From Ceratobasidium sp. AG-K (taxonomy: Eukaryota > Basidiomycota > Agaricomycetes > Cantharellales > Ceratobasidiaceae), in the NCBI GenBank assembly GCA_037039685.1, contig JAWNGF010000009.1:1798001-1862000 (forward strand): a stretch of DNA of 64,000 nt. Direction: 5' to 3'. The notes beneath the pieces were generated by a model that saw nothing but the letters and a program-made list of their open reading frames with translations, ran no database searches and was not told the DNA's origin. Positions 10,288 through 21,637 of the stretch are shown here, in pieces (within the stretch, counting starts at the first letter, position 1; each line of letters opens with the position of its first letter). The position numbers were made by a program, and so were the translations under genes.

Positions 10288-11314
10288 TTGATTTCTTCAT
10301 TCAGGAGCCACGGCATGTTAATAATACCACACGGTTAGGTTACATTGGACGTTACTTACAAGACCCTTCCCCGGTTGGCGGTGCCGTTGCACTCGGCATG
10401 ATAATCAATACTACTAGCTCTGCGAAACTCGCCGAGCTCTCCGAGGTTTTTCTTCAGGCCCTCCCAAACATCACTGACCAAGGCAAGTACATACTGCATC
10501 GCATATATTATCAAGAAACTGAAGATTTCTGCAGGCCTTCGTGGATATGGATTTTGGGAATCCCCGAACATGTTTGCGTTCCTACTCTTTCACCCGAACA
10601 GCCCATCTGTGGAGTCAACTAACAACACCCTCGGACAAATTCACGGTTGGATTACCCGAAACAATGGGACGAAAGTCGAACAGATCGGCACTTTCCATCC
10701 CACATTCTACGAAATGTTCAATACTTATATCCAAGACGGGAGCATTGGCGTTCCTATTTGGTTTGGGACACGCCTTGTAGCCAAAAGCACCTTCAAAACC
10801 AAGTCCAAAGAACTGGTGAAATATATATTCGGAGATGACGCGCGATTGGGAGCTAGCATCAACATTAGTAAGTACCCCCGATCGCAAACTGCGTGGCGTG
10901 CTAATTGGTGTATAGTTGGAGGTGGGGCGGTTAGCGAAATCGATCCGGACTCGACGGGGTTGAATCCCCAATGGCGGAAGGAGGCGCTTGTTAGCTGGAC
11001 TTTTGGTGGGGGGTGGTATAGTAACTCGACTTCTGCGGAGATTAAAAGCGTCAAGGAAGCAACAACAAAGATTGTTCACGATTTTGGAAAGGTTGCGGGC
11101 TTGGATGATGCGACATAATTCAACGAGGTGGATCCGTAAGTCCTTTTTCACCGAGGACTGCGGTAGACGCTGATGTTCTGACAGGAGTGAACCACAATGG
11201 AAGAAGGCTTTCTTCGGATCTCACTATGAGCGCCTCTTGAAGATAAAGAAACAGGTAGATCCTAAGGGATTATTCTCCTGTAATCGGTGTGTCTCCGCTA
11301 ATCCACAGTGGTAG

Positions 11315-12033
11315 AAGACCACTTCTACCTTTCGTAATGTCCCTAATTACAACGAGGATTTTTTACCATACATTAATCGCGGCTTCCACTACAAGCAATC
11401 TAACTTGGATGATACATGAGTTCACTCGGCTCCACGGCATTACGGTACCACCAATCTGGTAGCTCTCGGGCGCTCAAATTTCTGTCATCTGACCTCTCGC
11501 CAGACGGTGATCGGGGGCTAGATGATGCAACCCGCCTCAAAGGTTGCTGCGACAAGGATAGCAGAGATTGTCCATCCCACCAATGTGCAGAGAAAACCAG
11601 TAACGATCCAAAACTATCCTAATAGGGTGGACCGATAACAACGATGACGACTTGTGTAAAAAATCAGTTGTGCGGAAACTGCCTGTTATCGCTGACTTGG
11701 CCATTGCAACTTGATCCCTTGCCACGGGTGATCTGGCGAGTAACAATAACCTCCCATTCGGGTGTGACCGCATGGCACGATGACAGCCAGATGTTTGACC
11801 AATTTGTCTCGGGATAATCAAGATCTCTTCCCATGCTGAGCTACAGTTGTCACAGTCCCTATCAAATAGCAGTGACAGCCCAGCGCTCAAAAACGATGTG
11901 CAAGAAGCGCCTACATTGGTACAAAGACGATTGGGGATGTTGGGTAGTGACTTTACGTTCCTCGTTCCGACCCCTTCCTATGATAATGGGTGAGACTACA
12001 TCTGCGTGACCACGGCTAACGACTGTGGCATGC
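11315..12033. other. upstream part of caspase repeat unit 1
   Basis: No intact gene. From about 11,440 the string CGGGCGCTCAAATT begins a stretch related to sequence at 14,443 and 38,905, which precede the other caspase-like copies. It appears to be the 5' portion of a tandemly duplicated unit. Confidence 0.45.
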
Positions 12034-14222
12034 AAGGTGCACTGGCTGACCAAAATACCCACAGCCGGCTTATCACTCCCGAGAGGCCAGGTTAAACAAG
12101 GAGCCGATGCAGCAAGCAACACCTCTCAGGAACGGCTGGAGAGGGAAACGCCGCCAGTTCAAGATAATGTTATCCCAGGAGCATATCCTGAGGCCGTCAA
12201 TCAGACAATGATTTTCAAGGAGCGATTCAGGAACCAAGAATGGCAGACGCCAGATGAGAACTCTGCTTTGCCAGCGGATCACAATAATCTAGTAGATCGC
12301 AGAGCTTTAGTAGTGCGTTGCATGGGTGACTATAATGCAGAGCGATGCTAAAGCCACCCAAGGTCGCTGTAGCTTACGACAACGGACGTACACCTCCACG
12401 CGCATTAACAGAAACTTATACAGACGCCCTTAGAATAATCGAAATGCTAAGTGCGTGCTCGAGTATACGAGAATGGCTAACTAGAGCCGATCGTCATTCG
12501 TCCTTAAATTAGGAAAATTTGATTATACTTCAAACGACATCTGCGTGCTTGCGGACATCGACATATCCGCGCCCGACGCCATCCTTGATGACAAGTCGCG
12601 TTGGCCATCAAAAGCAAATATGGTGAGTCCGTTGTAATAATGGCCTTGCACCTACCTAGCATTCTCTCTCTACGCGGATTGACCACGACCCTAGGTGAAG
12701 GGGTTGCAATGGTTGACGAATGGCAGCGGGGCGAAAACACGCCGGTTTCTATTCTGTTGGTGGTTGATTTGGCTCTTTCGAATTGGGCAGACCTAACCAG
12801 TCATTCTGCCACAGTTGCAGGTCACGGTTATACCCAGCGCAGAAGATCAAGGCCAGGAGCCAGCGAATTTCGTGCTTCAAATGAAGGTATGTAGGGGATG
12901 ATTTGAAATCAAAAGTTGTTCTGAGGCGGCTTTCCCAGCTATTCTTCCAGAAGAAGTGGCATATTATCGACCGAGTCAGAGATGTGATGGATGTGATTGT
13001 CAACCAACAGCTAATTCAGTACCAAAGCCTCGCACTGTTCTTTGGGATTCTGTGAGTTCCTGATTAGAGTTTCAACGAAAAAGCACGTGGATTCAATTCG
13101 CTCCGGGCAATAGACGATCAATAAAATCTTGGCCAAAGGTCTAGTGGCTGGCACAAAATTGACGGTAAGTTTACAGGAGCCATCATAATGCATCAGTCGT
13201 TCTCATGGGTTGGCTAGGTCGTATTTGATGTAAGGGGTATTTAGTAATCACTCCAATAGTCATTCACAGGTTTCAAGTGTTGTCATAGTGGGGGAACTCT
13301 TAATAGTCAGTAGATGCTCTAGAGTCAACTGTTGGGACAATCGTTACTCACATAGATGCAAAGACGCAATGCATAACCTGAGCGACGCCAGTCATATTAG
13401 ATCAGGCTTGTTCGAGGCTATGAAACAAGCCAAACAGGCGGTCCAGAAGTGGCTACAACTGCCTGACGATGCACCAGAACCGGTTCCAACCGGCAACTTT
13501 CTCAGTAAATATAATCGCACTTGGTTCTCAAAATACCCTAACGATACCGTATAACCAGATCTGCCCGTTGGTAATGAGCTCATACATCCCAATGAATCCT
13601 CTCCAAACCTAGATATTGGAACCAGTGCGAGGAATGGTGCCGCGCCGTTAATGTGTTCATACTTAGAAGAGGCTGGCGTCAAGCCGGGAGAAAACCCTTT
13701 TAGCTTCGAAGAGTGCGAAATCGTGAGTGGAAGCTGTTCAAGCTCAACTCGGGGCATTTATCCTTCCGTGCGAAGGTCTGCTGGGCAGCCTGTAGAGACG
13801 TTGATCGTTCCTGGGAAGATGTGGGGGCAGGTGGAAGATTTACAGCTGTGCGTCAATACACAGATTCTCGCCTAAGATCTTAGCCCTTCTGAGAATTGAT
13901 CATATCCAGGCATTCACCGACTTTGTAGATCAGCGGTTGAATACAGCAGAAGGAACATATCGACGTCTCAACGCTCATATACAGTAAGTGTTGCAGTAAA
14001 TGATATTTTGTATAGCACGATATACCAAACATTCATGGGGCGCAGAGACAAGTTCAAATCTTATAACGCACAAGTCCAAGTTGAAATGGATAAGCAGTGG
14101 CCCAAGGTACGGCATATGCTAAGGGAAAGTAGTTAAATAGCCGACCTCTCACATTGCCAGTTTTTTACGTCTGCCAACTCCTTCAGGACTGACGAAGACT
14201 ATTCGAGGAGCTTGGATATGTA
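12034..14222 (+). pseudogene. caspase-like (peptidase C14) gene, copy 1
   Basis: Plus-strand pieces of a metacaspase-like protein, in order: RRALVV (12,300), ALTETYTDALRIIEML (12,395), ICVLADIDI then RWPSKANM (about 12,540-12,621), AGHGYTQ with the catalytic-type His at 12,823-12,825, AGTKLT, VVFD spliced to CCHSGGTL with the catalytic-type Cys at 13,280-13,282, KDAMHNLSDASHIRS, CSYLEEAGVKPG, VCWAACRDVDRSWED then GGRFTAV, AFTDFVDQRLNTAEGTYR, ending RTDEDYSRSLDM at a TAA (14,220-14,222). Both catalytic residues survive. An in-frame TAA at 13,552 and unclosed exon phases make me call it a pseudogene; an unusual intron structure could still rescue it. Metacaspases are cytosolic Lys/Arg-specific cysteine peptidases; activity here is doubtful. 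Confidence 0.62.
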
Positions 14223-14442
14223 AGGCTGGCTATTTATTTAATCAAACAAATATATTCCCGTTCAGAACTCAACGAAAATTGTCGGCCCCCATTGTTACTA
14301 AGGTCTCCTAGGACGGGAACCTCTGAAATAACATCGCAGAGGGGTTACCGAAAATTGGTTTAGCTCAAACCGCGAACTTTGCTGTCGTTTGATTCCCCCC
14401 ACAATGCAAGCCAGCAATTACGGTGCAGTGGTATTGCTCATT

Positions 14443-15060
14443 GAATTGCCAAAGTTGGTTTTGGGCGCTCAAATTCAATTATCTGATCATTTGCCGGGTT
14501 CTGTCATATAATGTCTCACGAATCTGTTATGCATTACGCCCCTCTTTGAGCCACATTCGTGTCTCCCTTAACAGGGCGCTTGTTTCAATGTTGATGTCTC
14601 ACTGTTTAGGGAGGCGATCCAGTATCATGGGATCGTGAAGAAGGGTTGCGCAACTCAGCTCACACAATCGTGACATGTCATCGCGGCACACGTGGGGTCT
14701 GCGATAATCGAGGGGCCTTCTTGTCGACGGGCTGTCCAGAATAAATACCGCAGACCCAAAACCTCTGGACTATGATTTACCTCTTTCATGTCCGACGAAG
14801 GCAAGATACCCAATGATTTCATAAAGGCAGTTAATCACCTTTTTTTTTTTTTGATCAAGAATAGATTCATACGAAGCACCCGTCCCTCGGGGTAGGACGG
14901 CACATGGTCTCTCACAATCAACACCCCAACCGACCCACCCCTTTCCACAAGACGGGTAGGAGGACATCAAAGGGATTGAAGATATCAGAAAACATGAGGA
15001 CTCGAAGAAATTTGAAGAATTGTTTACCCGCAAGAGCTGGCTAGGAACGCCAGCAAACAA
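14443..15060 (+). repeat. 5' region of caspase repeat unit 2
   Basis: Clearly related to 38,890-39,560: both contain GCGCTCAAATTCAAT or a near copy, an ATCTGATCATTTGCC string, a GGGATCTGCGATAATC-like string and a CATGTCC-(A/G)ACAAAGG-like string in the same order. It lies about 220 bp after the end of caspase copy 1, so the units are in tandem. Confidence 0.6.
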
Positions 15061-15220
15061 TATGTTTGCGGAGGATCAAAGCCAACGTCGGGTCTTAGTG
15101 GTATTATGCAAGCAGGGCATATAACCCCTGTAATATGTTGAATATACAGTCTTATACGTAGATATATGCGCATCACATGATTGTGTTCACATGGACGCAC
15201 GCTTCGCGGAAATTTTATCC

Positions 15221-15382
15221 TCAGTTCTCTACTCTTAGTAGCACGAGCTGAGGTATGATTTAGTTTTATATTTTCATTTTTTTCCTATCGCTTATATTAC
15301 CTGTAGTTACATTGATTCTCAGGTATATACATGCACAGTTCTCTACTCTTAGTAGCACGAGCTGAGTTACATTGATTCTCAG
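15221..15382. repeat. short local direct repeats
   Basis: CAGTTCTCTACTCTTAGTAG followed by CACGAGCTGAG occurs at 15,221-15,251 and again at 15,335-15,365. TTACATTGATTCTCAG also occurs twice (from 15,307 and 15,367). This looks like a small tandem duplication. Confidence 0.7.
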
Positions 15383-15589
15383 CCCGACACTGCGCATATC
15401 GCAATATAATAACGCTACTTTCAGGTTGCAGTAAGCTATGGAAATCGAACACCGCCCCCACATCTCGGTGGCACGCAATCGACGCTTACAGGATCATTCA
15501 GATTCTAGGTGAATCGAATTGATACTTTTGTTCCTCCACAAGCTGATTAACCTCGCTTCCCGTGAAATGCATCGCGACACAAAGTGAAT

Positions 15590-17270
15590 ACTTTTGATTA
15601 TACTGACAACGACATATGCGTACTGGCCGACATTGATCTAATCAGCAAAGAAACCAAAAAACCTGACAAGTCCCGCGCGCCAACTCGGGATAATATTGTG
15701 CACGCATGAAGGACACTGCGCTCCCTCGGGAATTGACCACGATGTACAACTGATTCTTTATAGGAGAGCGGTCTCCAGTGGCTATGTGGGGGACAAGGCG
15801 GACAAAATACGCGCCGGTTTTTCTTCTGTAGGTCCTATATTTTTGCATCACCGGGTGAGCTTGAACCGATGGAGGCCACCCAAAGTTGCAGGCCACGGGC
15901 ATCGCCAAGTAGCCAAAGGCGGGACAATCTCAAACAAAGGCAAGCGAGGATGGGCATATATCAAGGATCCTGACGAGCAGACCTATTATTAGGAATAATG
16001 CCTTCCGACATTGATTTCCACGAGTTCATACAGTGCAGAAATTGCGACTGTAAGAATGTATCGTGGGATAACCGCGAAACAACAGCGTCGTGGTTGTTGC
16101 CAAAAGAATATACAGTACTCTGGGACTATGTAAACTATTCACTTGGTGCCAACATATTTCTCTCCTAACCACTGGGTGTATCCAGGAATTGAACGAGATA
16201 CTTTCTCAGAGTATTCAACCTGGCACAAAGCTGACGGTTAGTATTGCCAATTGGTTGCCCGTACAACAATTGTTAATATTTTGCAGGTCATTTTCGATGT
16301 ATTTATGTCCCTACGAGTCCTCTGGCTGTGGCTAACCATGATGCAGACTTGTCATAGCAGGGGTACCCTTCGAAGTGCGGGTGCTATTGTAGTATACTAG
16401 AGGGTTTGATTTACCGCCATATCCCCGCATATAGACACGATAAGTAACGGCTCTGACGTAACCCATCGCAAGGACGCAAGGAATCAAAAACGGAAAGCTA
16501 GCATGGGTACACATGATACTATCATGTTGGATGACTTTACCCCGGCGCCGAGTGATGGTGTTCAGATTCTGCCTGGCAACTTGCTGGGTAAGCCATGCAC
16601 ATCTGGACTCCCAGGGACGAGACTAATCGGGCAAGGTACAATTGTAGGCCTCCCCGTTCAGACGGATTTAGTTCTTGAATCGACATCCACATTGCCGGAC
16701 AATCCAATGCTAAGGGGGACCGGTGTCGTATCGACGTGTGAATTGTTCACAAATGAATATCTGCGGCCAAGCAATAAATCTTTCCCCGAGGATAGCGAAG
16801 TTGTGAGTTCTGACTGGGTGCAGACTTTTTAGCGGGACCCACTGATAGGGGAACATACGTCCCCACCATACGTAGCTATGTTGGGCTGCATGTATGGCCA
16901 CTCATAATGCGCAAGAATATCGGCGGGGTGGTGGTTTGTTCACGACGGTATGTTTTTCTACTTAATGTCAATCGAAAAAACGAAGTTTGAGCAGGATGAA
17001 TAGGAGTTCACTAGCTATGTGAACAAGTATAGTCTTGGCGGAGGGATGTATCAATAACTGAACCGGCATGTTCAGTAAGTGGGAGAATCAAAATACGGGC
17101 GTTGAAGTTGATTATACACGTTCGGATCAGCGACAAGTTTCGGGAGCAAAATCAAAAGCAAGATATGGTTGAGAATCCACAACACCCAAGGGTCTGTGAT
17201 TCAAGTTTGAGCATCGCCAAACAGCTTCATGACCCCAGTATCACAGTTCTTTACTTCAAACAGGGTGGCT
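15590..17270 (+). pseudogene. caspase-like (peptidase C14) gene, copy 2
   Basis: Second decayed copy in the same orientation. Recognisable blocks: DICVLADIDL and KKPDKSRAPTRDNI (about 15,606-15,690), AGHGHRQ with His at 15,893-15,895, MPSDIDFHEFIQCRNCDC (from 15,991), ELNEILSQSIQPGTKLT (from 16,183), VIFD, then TCHSRGTL with the catalytic-type Cys near 16,350, KDARNQKRKAS, PGNLLGK and FPEDSEVVSSDW, with stop at 16,830-16,832. The order matches copies 1 and 3. The active-site motif is altered (TCHSR rather than CCHSG) and the frame is interrupted many times, so it is very likely dead. The 3' limit is approximate. Confidence 0.55.
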
Positions 17271-17712
17271 AAACACAAGGGATACTTTCAGGGAAAACTG
17301 GATATGTAGAAATATTGCGATATCAAGGCTCGTATGCGGTTCGACTAAAGGTTAGGGAAGTAAGGAAAGCCCACCGGGAGCTCGTTGCGAGGCCATGATT
17401 ATGTTTCTCAGCGATATGTCAAGTATGCTTGGTTCATGAATAAACACAATCAATGTGGAGCATTACAGAGTGAAAGCAAATTACATTACCAAGAGGCGGC
17501 GGTCACGTGCCTCTGTTTGAACGTGACTCAACCTCGGAACTCGAGCGTGCCCGTGGACCAACCGTGGACGGCGAGCCTTGAAAGTCGGGGTGAGCAAAAA
17601 CAGACTAGTAAACGACGACAGCATCTAACCAAAATGCTCACACTCGACGCCATGCAGACTCGCACGGCAAAACCTCGCCTAGACTCGACAGTGGCTGCCA
17701 CGTAGCACCCTC
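17271..17712. other. no gene recognised
   Basis: Spacer between the caspase-like copy 2 remnant and the hypothetical gene at 17,713. Only short non-descript frames were seen. Confidence 0.4.
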
Positions 17713-18660
17713 ATGTCTCGAACATATTTCCCCTCGGATGGACAGGCGAGCGGCGATCAGTACCAGCAGTTTACGGAAAGCACGCCCCAGCCTCAGTCTT
17801 CTACGCACGACTCGACGACTAATGCAGAAGGGTATATCCTCTATCCTTGTAATTCGTTTCCCGAGACAGACATCCCGCCGCAGTACCATCCTCCCAGCAA
17901 GGACGGGTCGTCGTTTGAGGATCGTCTGAGACCGCTGATGCGTCGACAGGGCGACGAGCTACGGACGTTTGCAGAGCGCGAGGCACGCAATATCAACGAG
18001 GTTAGTTTATTCTCATGGACTAAATCTTGCTCTAAGTTGTGCAGATTCGGTCCCAAGCGGCGACAATGGCCAACGCATCCCCCCACGAGTTTTTGTACTC
18101 GGTCTCAATGCAACTGCTCACGCCGCAAGACACCATCGCACGCATGGACCACCGCACTCGAACACCTGCATCAAGCCCTAGAGTAGGACAGATTCCTTGC
18201 AGTCGTCACCCCCGTCGATGCAGACGGCAATGGCGGATCACAGCCGGTACCAAACTTGGCCTCGAATTCTGGAAAGGGCTGCGCGGAGGAGGGTTGGCCG
18301 GACTCAAGTCGCTCAAACTGCGGTGCAAGGCGAGTCGGGAAGGGTTGGGTCCGATTCCGGCGAGTACGAGTGTGCCGAGTACGACGGCCTCGCGCAAGAG
18401 TTTGGATATCAAGTAAGAGTTGAACAGTGCGATGCGGAATGCGCTGCGCGAGGCGGCGGGGGATCCGTTGGCGGAGATGAGGTGGACCAAACCGGAGCAG
18501 TTGGAGGGGTATGGGGTGCGGATTTTTGGGTCGTAGCCCGGGTCGGGTCACGCATCTCAAGAAACGGTTCACCCAGTTCACCAAGTCCTTCGAGTTCTAC
18601 TCGAATGTACGTTGGCTGTACAGGGGCGACGCCACTCTGCCAGAAACGTGTAAGTTCGAT
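17713..18660 (+). pseudogene. hypothetical protein gene, frameshifted
   Basis: ATG at 17,713 opens a hydrophilic Gln/Ser/Pro-rich N-terminus, then FEDRLRPLMRRQGDELRTF and EREARNINE. A plausible intron (GTTAGT at 18,001 to GCAG before ATTCGG) leads to IRSQAATMANASPHEFLYSV and QLLTPQDTIARMD. After that the protein-like reading moves between frames: SAMRNALREAAGDPLAEM and RWTKPEQLEGYGVRIFG are in one frame behind a stop, and THLKKRFTQFTKSFEFYSNV with RWLYRGDATLPET in another. So it looks like one gene with at least two frame breaks. I do not recognise the family; no membrane segment or catalytic motif stands out. Confidence 0.45.
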
Positions 18661-18876
18661 TGAATATTCATGTCCAATCGATATCCGGCGACGACTTGCT
18701 ATCAAGCTGCACGAAATTTCGGGCGTTGAAGAGATAAAGATATCCAGGCCGGTTGTTCGTGCAACCATGTAACCCTAGATGATGTGGCGCTCGCCTTGTC
18801 AGTACAATGGTTCCCAGCGGTGTAATCCATTCGAGCATGGCTATTACCCCACTGGTATACATCTCCGTTGATAACG

Positions 18877-18957
18877 GGGGACTTACTTGTGGAACGTATG
18901 TGGTTGGCTGTAGACCGTTCCACCGGTTCAAATCCTAGTGGTAGTACTTAAGTCCCC
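18877..18957. other. 81-bp hairpin-forming segment
   Basis: GGGGACTTA (18,877-18,885) pairs perfectly with TAAGTCCCC (18,949-18,957). Inside, GTGGAACG pairs with CGTTCCAC, and GGTTCAAATCC matches a tRNA B-box. The T-stem does not fold and the acceptor spacing is wrong, so it is not called a tRNA; a SINE-like or palindromic relic is possible. Confidence 0.4.
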
Positions 18958-19252
18958 AGTGATTGTACGATGTATCGCATCATTTTTAGGACTTTACTAG
19001 GTAAATTTGCGGTACCATTACTATGGAAACACCTGCCACAAAGGCCAAACACCCGGGAGCGTATTTTGTTACTACATCGCAACCCGACGATACGAATGCA
19101 TTCCACCAATGATTGGGCCAATGGGTTCTGGGGACAGCTCATCGAATGGGATGTTTTCCGTATCGCCAGGCGTTCGTGATGCAGCAATTATGCTGTGAAT
19201 CTGATGCACGAATGGGGTTCACGCAATGGAGTCAACACGGCACCGCATCTCT

Positions 19253-19585
19253 AACAACGTGGGCAGACTCCGTACGCACTAGTCTCCTGTTTTGAATACC
19301 AACCCTCACATCGTGGCGATAAGACATCAGTTACGCAGTCCTTTATCGGCTGACCCCGTCAGCCGCTCACCTCGTGTTATTAGGCGCCAGTACCGCGGCT
19401 GTAATCAATACACACTCAGTCCCCCCAACCCACTGTTATCAACTCGGTGGAGCGGGCATACAAGATTCCCATAGCTATCCCTCAGCGGCTAGTAGAAGGT
19501 AAGCCTGCTGGGCACTCATCTATGTCTGGTAGCCCGCTCATAGAAACTTCGGTGTCGGTGACCGTAGATTACTCCAGTCACAATG
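19253..19585 (+). repeat. 333-bp inverted repeat, left arm (shared 5' cassette)
   Basis: Matches the reverse complement of 22,478-22,810 with four base differences and no gaps by eye. The match ends exactly at the ATG of the gene at 19,583. The arm contains a possible 5'-UTR intron (GTAAGCCTGC to CTCATAG). No target duplication flanks the pair, so a TIR transposon is not supported. Confidence 0.9.
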
Positions 19586-20395
19586 TCATTCAAGTTGGAA
19601 TGGAGCGACGATTGCACAAGTGTTCAGATCTTACAGAGGCACCGACTCAAAGACATATTCCCCCCAGGATTCGATGCCAATGCCACAGCAATTCGCGATA
19701 ACAGAGGCCACTATGTGTACGCACCAGAGCAACTATTTCGCTCACTCACCGAAAGAATGGACGCCGACCTGCGTCTAAACTCCATAGTTGTGAAGCAGGC
19801 TTGGTATGGGAAGGAAAAGAGGTCCGCCCGACATGAGTTTATCTTGATCCAAATCGAGGACACGAAAATATCGCTCGCAAACTATCTGATCCTCAACCGC
19901 GAAAATGGACATGCCAATTCTTCGGCCTCTAGTATAAGATCGAGCATTCGTGCACTCTCTACAGGAGCCGTAGCAACCGATGCTTTTCGGGTCTCGTATA
20001 ATGGGGACGTCGAGCAGCTACTTCGCGAGTGCCAGTTTATGTCTCATAGGTTTCTCGAGACCCTCCAATTTGGTGCGAACCCCCCGCCCCTGCATCAGCT
20101 TGTTGCCGTGGCGGACTCCGTCTCGGAGACCTACCCAAGTTATCACGCTATCCAGGCGAACTGCTATTGGTTTACCGGGGTTATTTGGGAATGCATGCGC
20201 GCCTTGTACCCTGGGGCCGCCCATGAGGTCAATGCAAAGCTGAGAGGATCCCTTGGTATGGTTCGCTATACTGTAAATCAGGAGCAGGTCCAGAGTGTTT
20301 TACAAGCAACCACTCTGAAACTGGAGGCTCTCGCATTGAAGAACTCGGAGATAAAGGTTCGCACTTCGAGGGCACCAGTCGTACAGGTGCACTAA
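19583..20395 (+). CDS. hypothetical protein, possible NC/His papain-like fold, paralogue 1
   Basis: Single-exon 270-aa ORF with ATG directly after the shared 333-bp cassette. No signal peptide or membrane segment is visible. Two conserved spots stand out when it is set against the convergent gene at 21,638: RHEFILIQIED (residues ~93-103) with NYLILNR just after, and ANCYWFTGVIWECMR near residues 191-205. A His in a beta-strand followed by a downstream Asn-Cys-aromatic helix start is the layout of permuted NlpC/P60 (LRAT-like) cysteine enzymes, so a peptidase or acyltransferase fold is conceivable; that is inference. The frame is intact. Its protein diverges strongly from its partner while the 5' flank does not. 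Confidence 0.65.
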   Translation: MSFKLEWSDDCTSVQILQRHRLKDIFPPGFDANATAIRDNRGHYVYAPEQLFRSLTERMDADLRLNSIVVKQAWYGKEKRSARHEFILIQIEDTKISLANYLILNRENGHANSSASSIRSSIRALSTGAVATDAFRVSYNGDVEQLLRECQFMSHRFLETLQFGANPPPLHQLVAVADSVSETYPSYHAIQANCYWFTGVIWECMRALYPGAAHEVNAKLRGSLGMVRYTVNQEQVQSVLQATTLKLEALALKNSEIKVRTSRAPVVQVH

Positions 20396-21637
20396 CCGAA
20401 TTCCTCCTTGGTGTTAGGCAATGGCCCGACTTATCTCACCCGAGATGCTCACCTCATCTAGGTCCATCAGCGAGCACTCGGAATCAACGTCGGTTGAGCA
20501 ATATGATTTAAATTGTGGCGATGACGTGATCTCAGGCGGAGATAAACTGCTGTGTGAGCACTCTGGACTGTGATACAAAGCTCTTGTTCGGCCCTCTTCC
20601 CTAGGCAGTCATTGATCGTGATTGATACGATGATTTTTCTTCTAACCCCCATCCTACTTCTTGGATTGGGTTACGTATCATTGTCTGACATCAGTGTATT
20701 TGTTTTTAACAAGAGAGTCTATTACGCCTATTTATCCGCGTTTGGTTATACAATGCTACTCTGAGTACTATGCATTGGGAAGTTGTTAGCCCATGAAAGG
20801 CATGTCCGGGCCATCAAGATCTAATTCGCTCTCGGCGCTCAGGAAAGGTCTGACGGCGCTATGGAGCGCTTTAAAGCACCGGGGGGGGGATGATTTATTG
20901 ATAAATTCGACAGGGTGTTGCAGTGGTTGATAAGAAAGAGTGAAGTGGGGTATGAAGCAAGTTCTAGTGCGCAAGAGCTAAGAACAACTCAGGGTACTAC
21001 CAGCAATTGACCGATGCCCGGCTTTCAATAGTAACCCATTTTTACCGCTGAAACCTCCGTACCGGGTAAGTGCTAATTTTCTCACCAGGAGTGACACATT
21101 CAAACATATAGAGATAGCCAGAGAGTTCGAACTGTCTGGGGGAGCGTATTCTTAACTTATTTTCTCGGCGGGGCTCACGCACGAGAAGGCACCTAAGGGC
21201 CAGGAGGGGTTTGACCGTTGGCATTTCGGCGAAAATCAAATCAGCCCTCGGACCCCCACCCTATAATCCTTGCAGAGCAATTCCTACTTTCCGGAAGGCT
21301 ATTAGCCCGCGAACCGGTCGGAGATGCCATTGCAGTGGGGTGGGGCTTGTCCGCACGTTCAAGCGTAGAGAAGAAATGATTCATCTTGCCGATGACCGAC
21401 GGTGAAACCCCACAGGGAACACGTGCTATCACTCGGTTGTGTGAAATATCTCACTGGAGCTTCAAGCGTTTGTACATTAAGGTGTCCAACTTCAATAGCT
21501 GAATATATCGACATCACCATGCATATCTCTAAGCTTATTTAACTCTAGCACAACTGCTCCAAGCCACTCAGGGAGGGGGTCAGACCGTGTGGGCCTGTTC
21601 AGTAACTCTTGAACATAGAACTGTTCTCGTGAAATGG
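20396..21637. other. 3' spacer between convergent paralogues
   Basis: No gene recognised. Short frames at 20,570-20,764 and 21,211-21,405 lack protein character. A run of eight G's occurs near 20,881-20,888. Confidence 0.4.

Larger units (their letters stand above)
6798..11314 (+). pseudogene. FAD-linked oxidase copy C, split by a TIR element
   Basis: Paralogue of copy B with the same exon order, broken in several ways. The 5' part (6798-7804) encodes a signal peptide, KNTGHD and [13 protein letters not shown]. The 3' part (10,279-11,314) encodes GLRGYGFW, IGGGAV and [18 protein letters not shown]. Between them lies a 2,474-bp insertion at an exon/intron boundary (exon end GGG, donor GTCCGT). 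Further damage: the intron 2 donor is TTAAG and the intron is read through in frame; a one-base loss near 10,372 shifts the frame; TAA at 11,116-11,118 replaces the conserved Tyr before NE. Two introns use GC donors (7241-7299 GCGAGT, acceptor AAG; 10,483-10,534 GCAAGT). Other introns are 10,868-10,915 and 11,136-11,184. It is a dead member of the tandem family. Confidence 0.88.

Noticed and set aside
18877..18957. tRNA gene
   Set aside because: The B-box-like string lacks a 5-bp T-stem and the would-be acceptor stem is about 20 nt too far downstream.
19447..19701. Frame within the 333-bp cassette as a coding exon
   Set aside because: It opens at GTG, is not in frame with the gene ATG that follows, and the same frame is present in both arms only because the DNA is identical.
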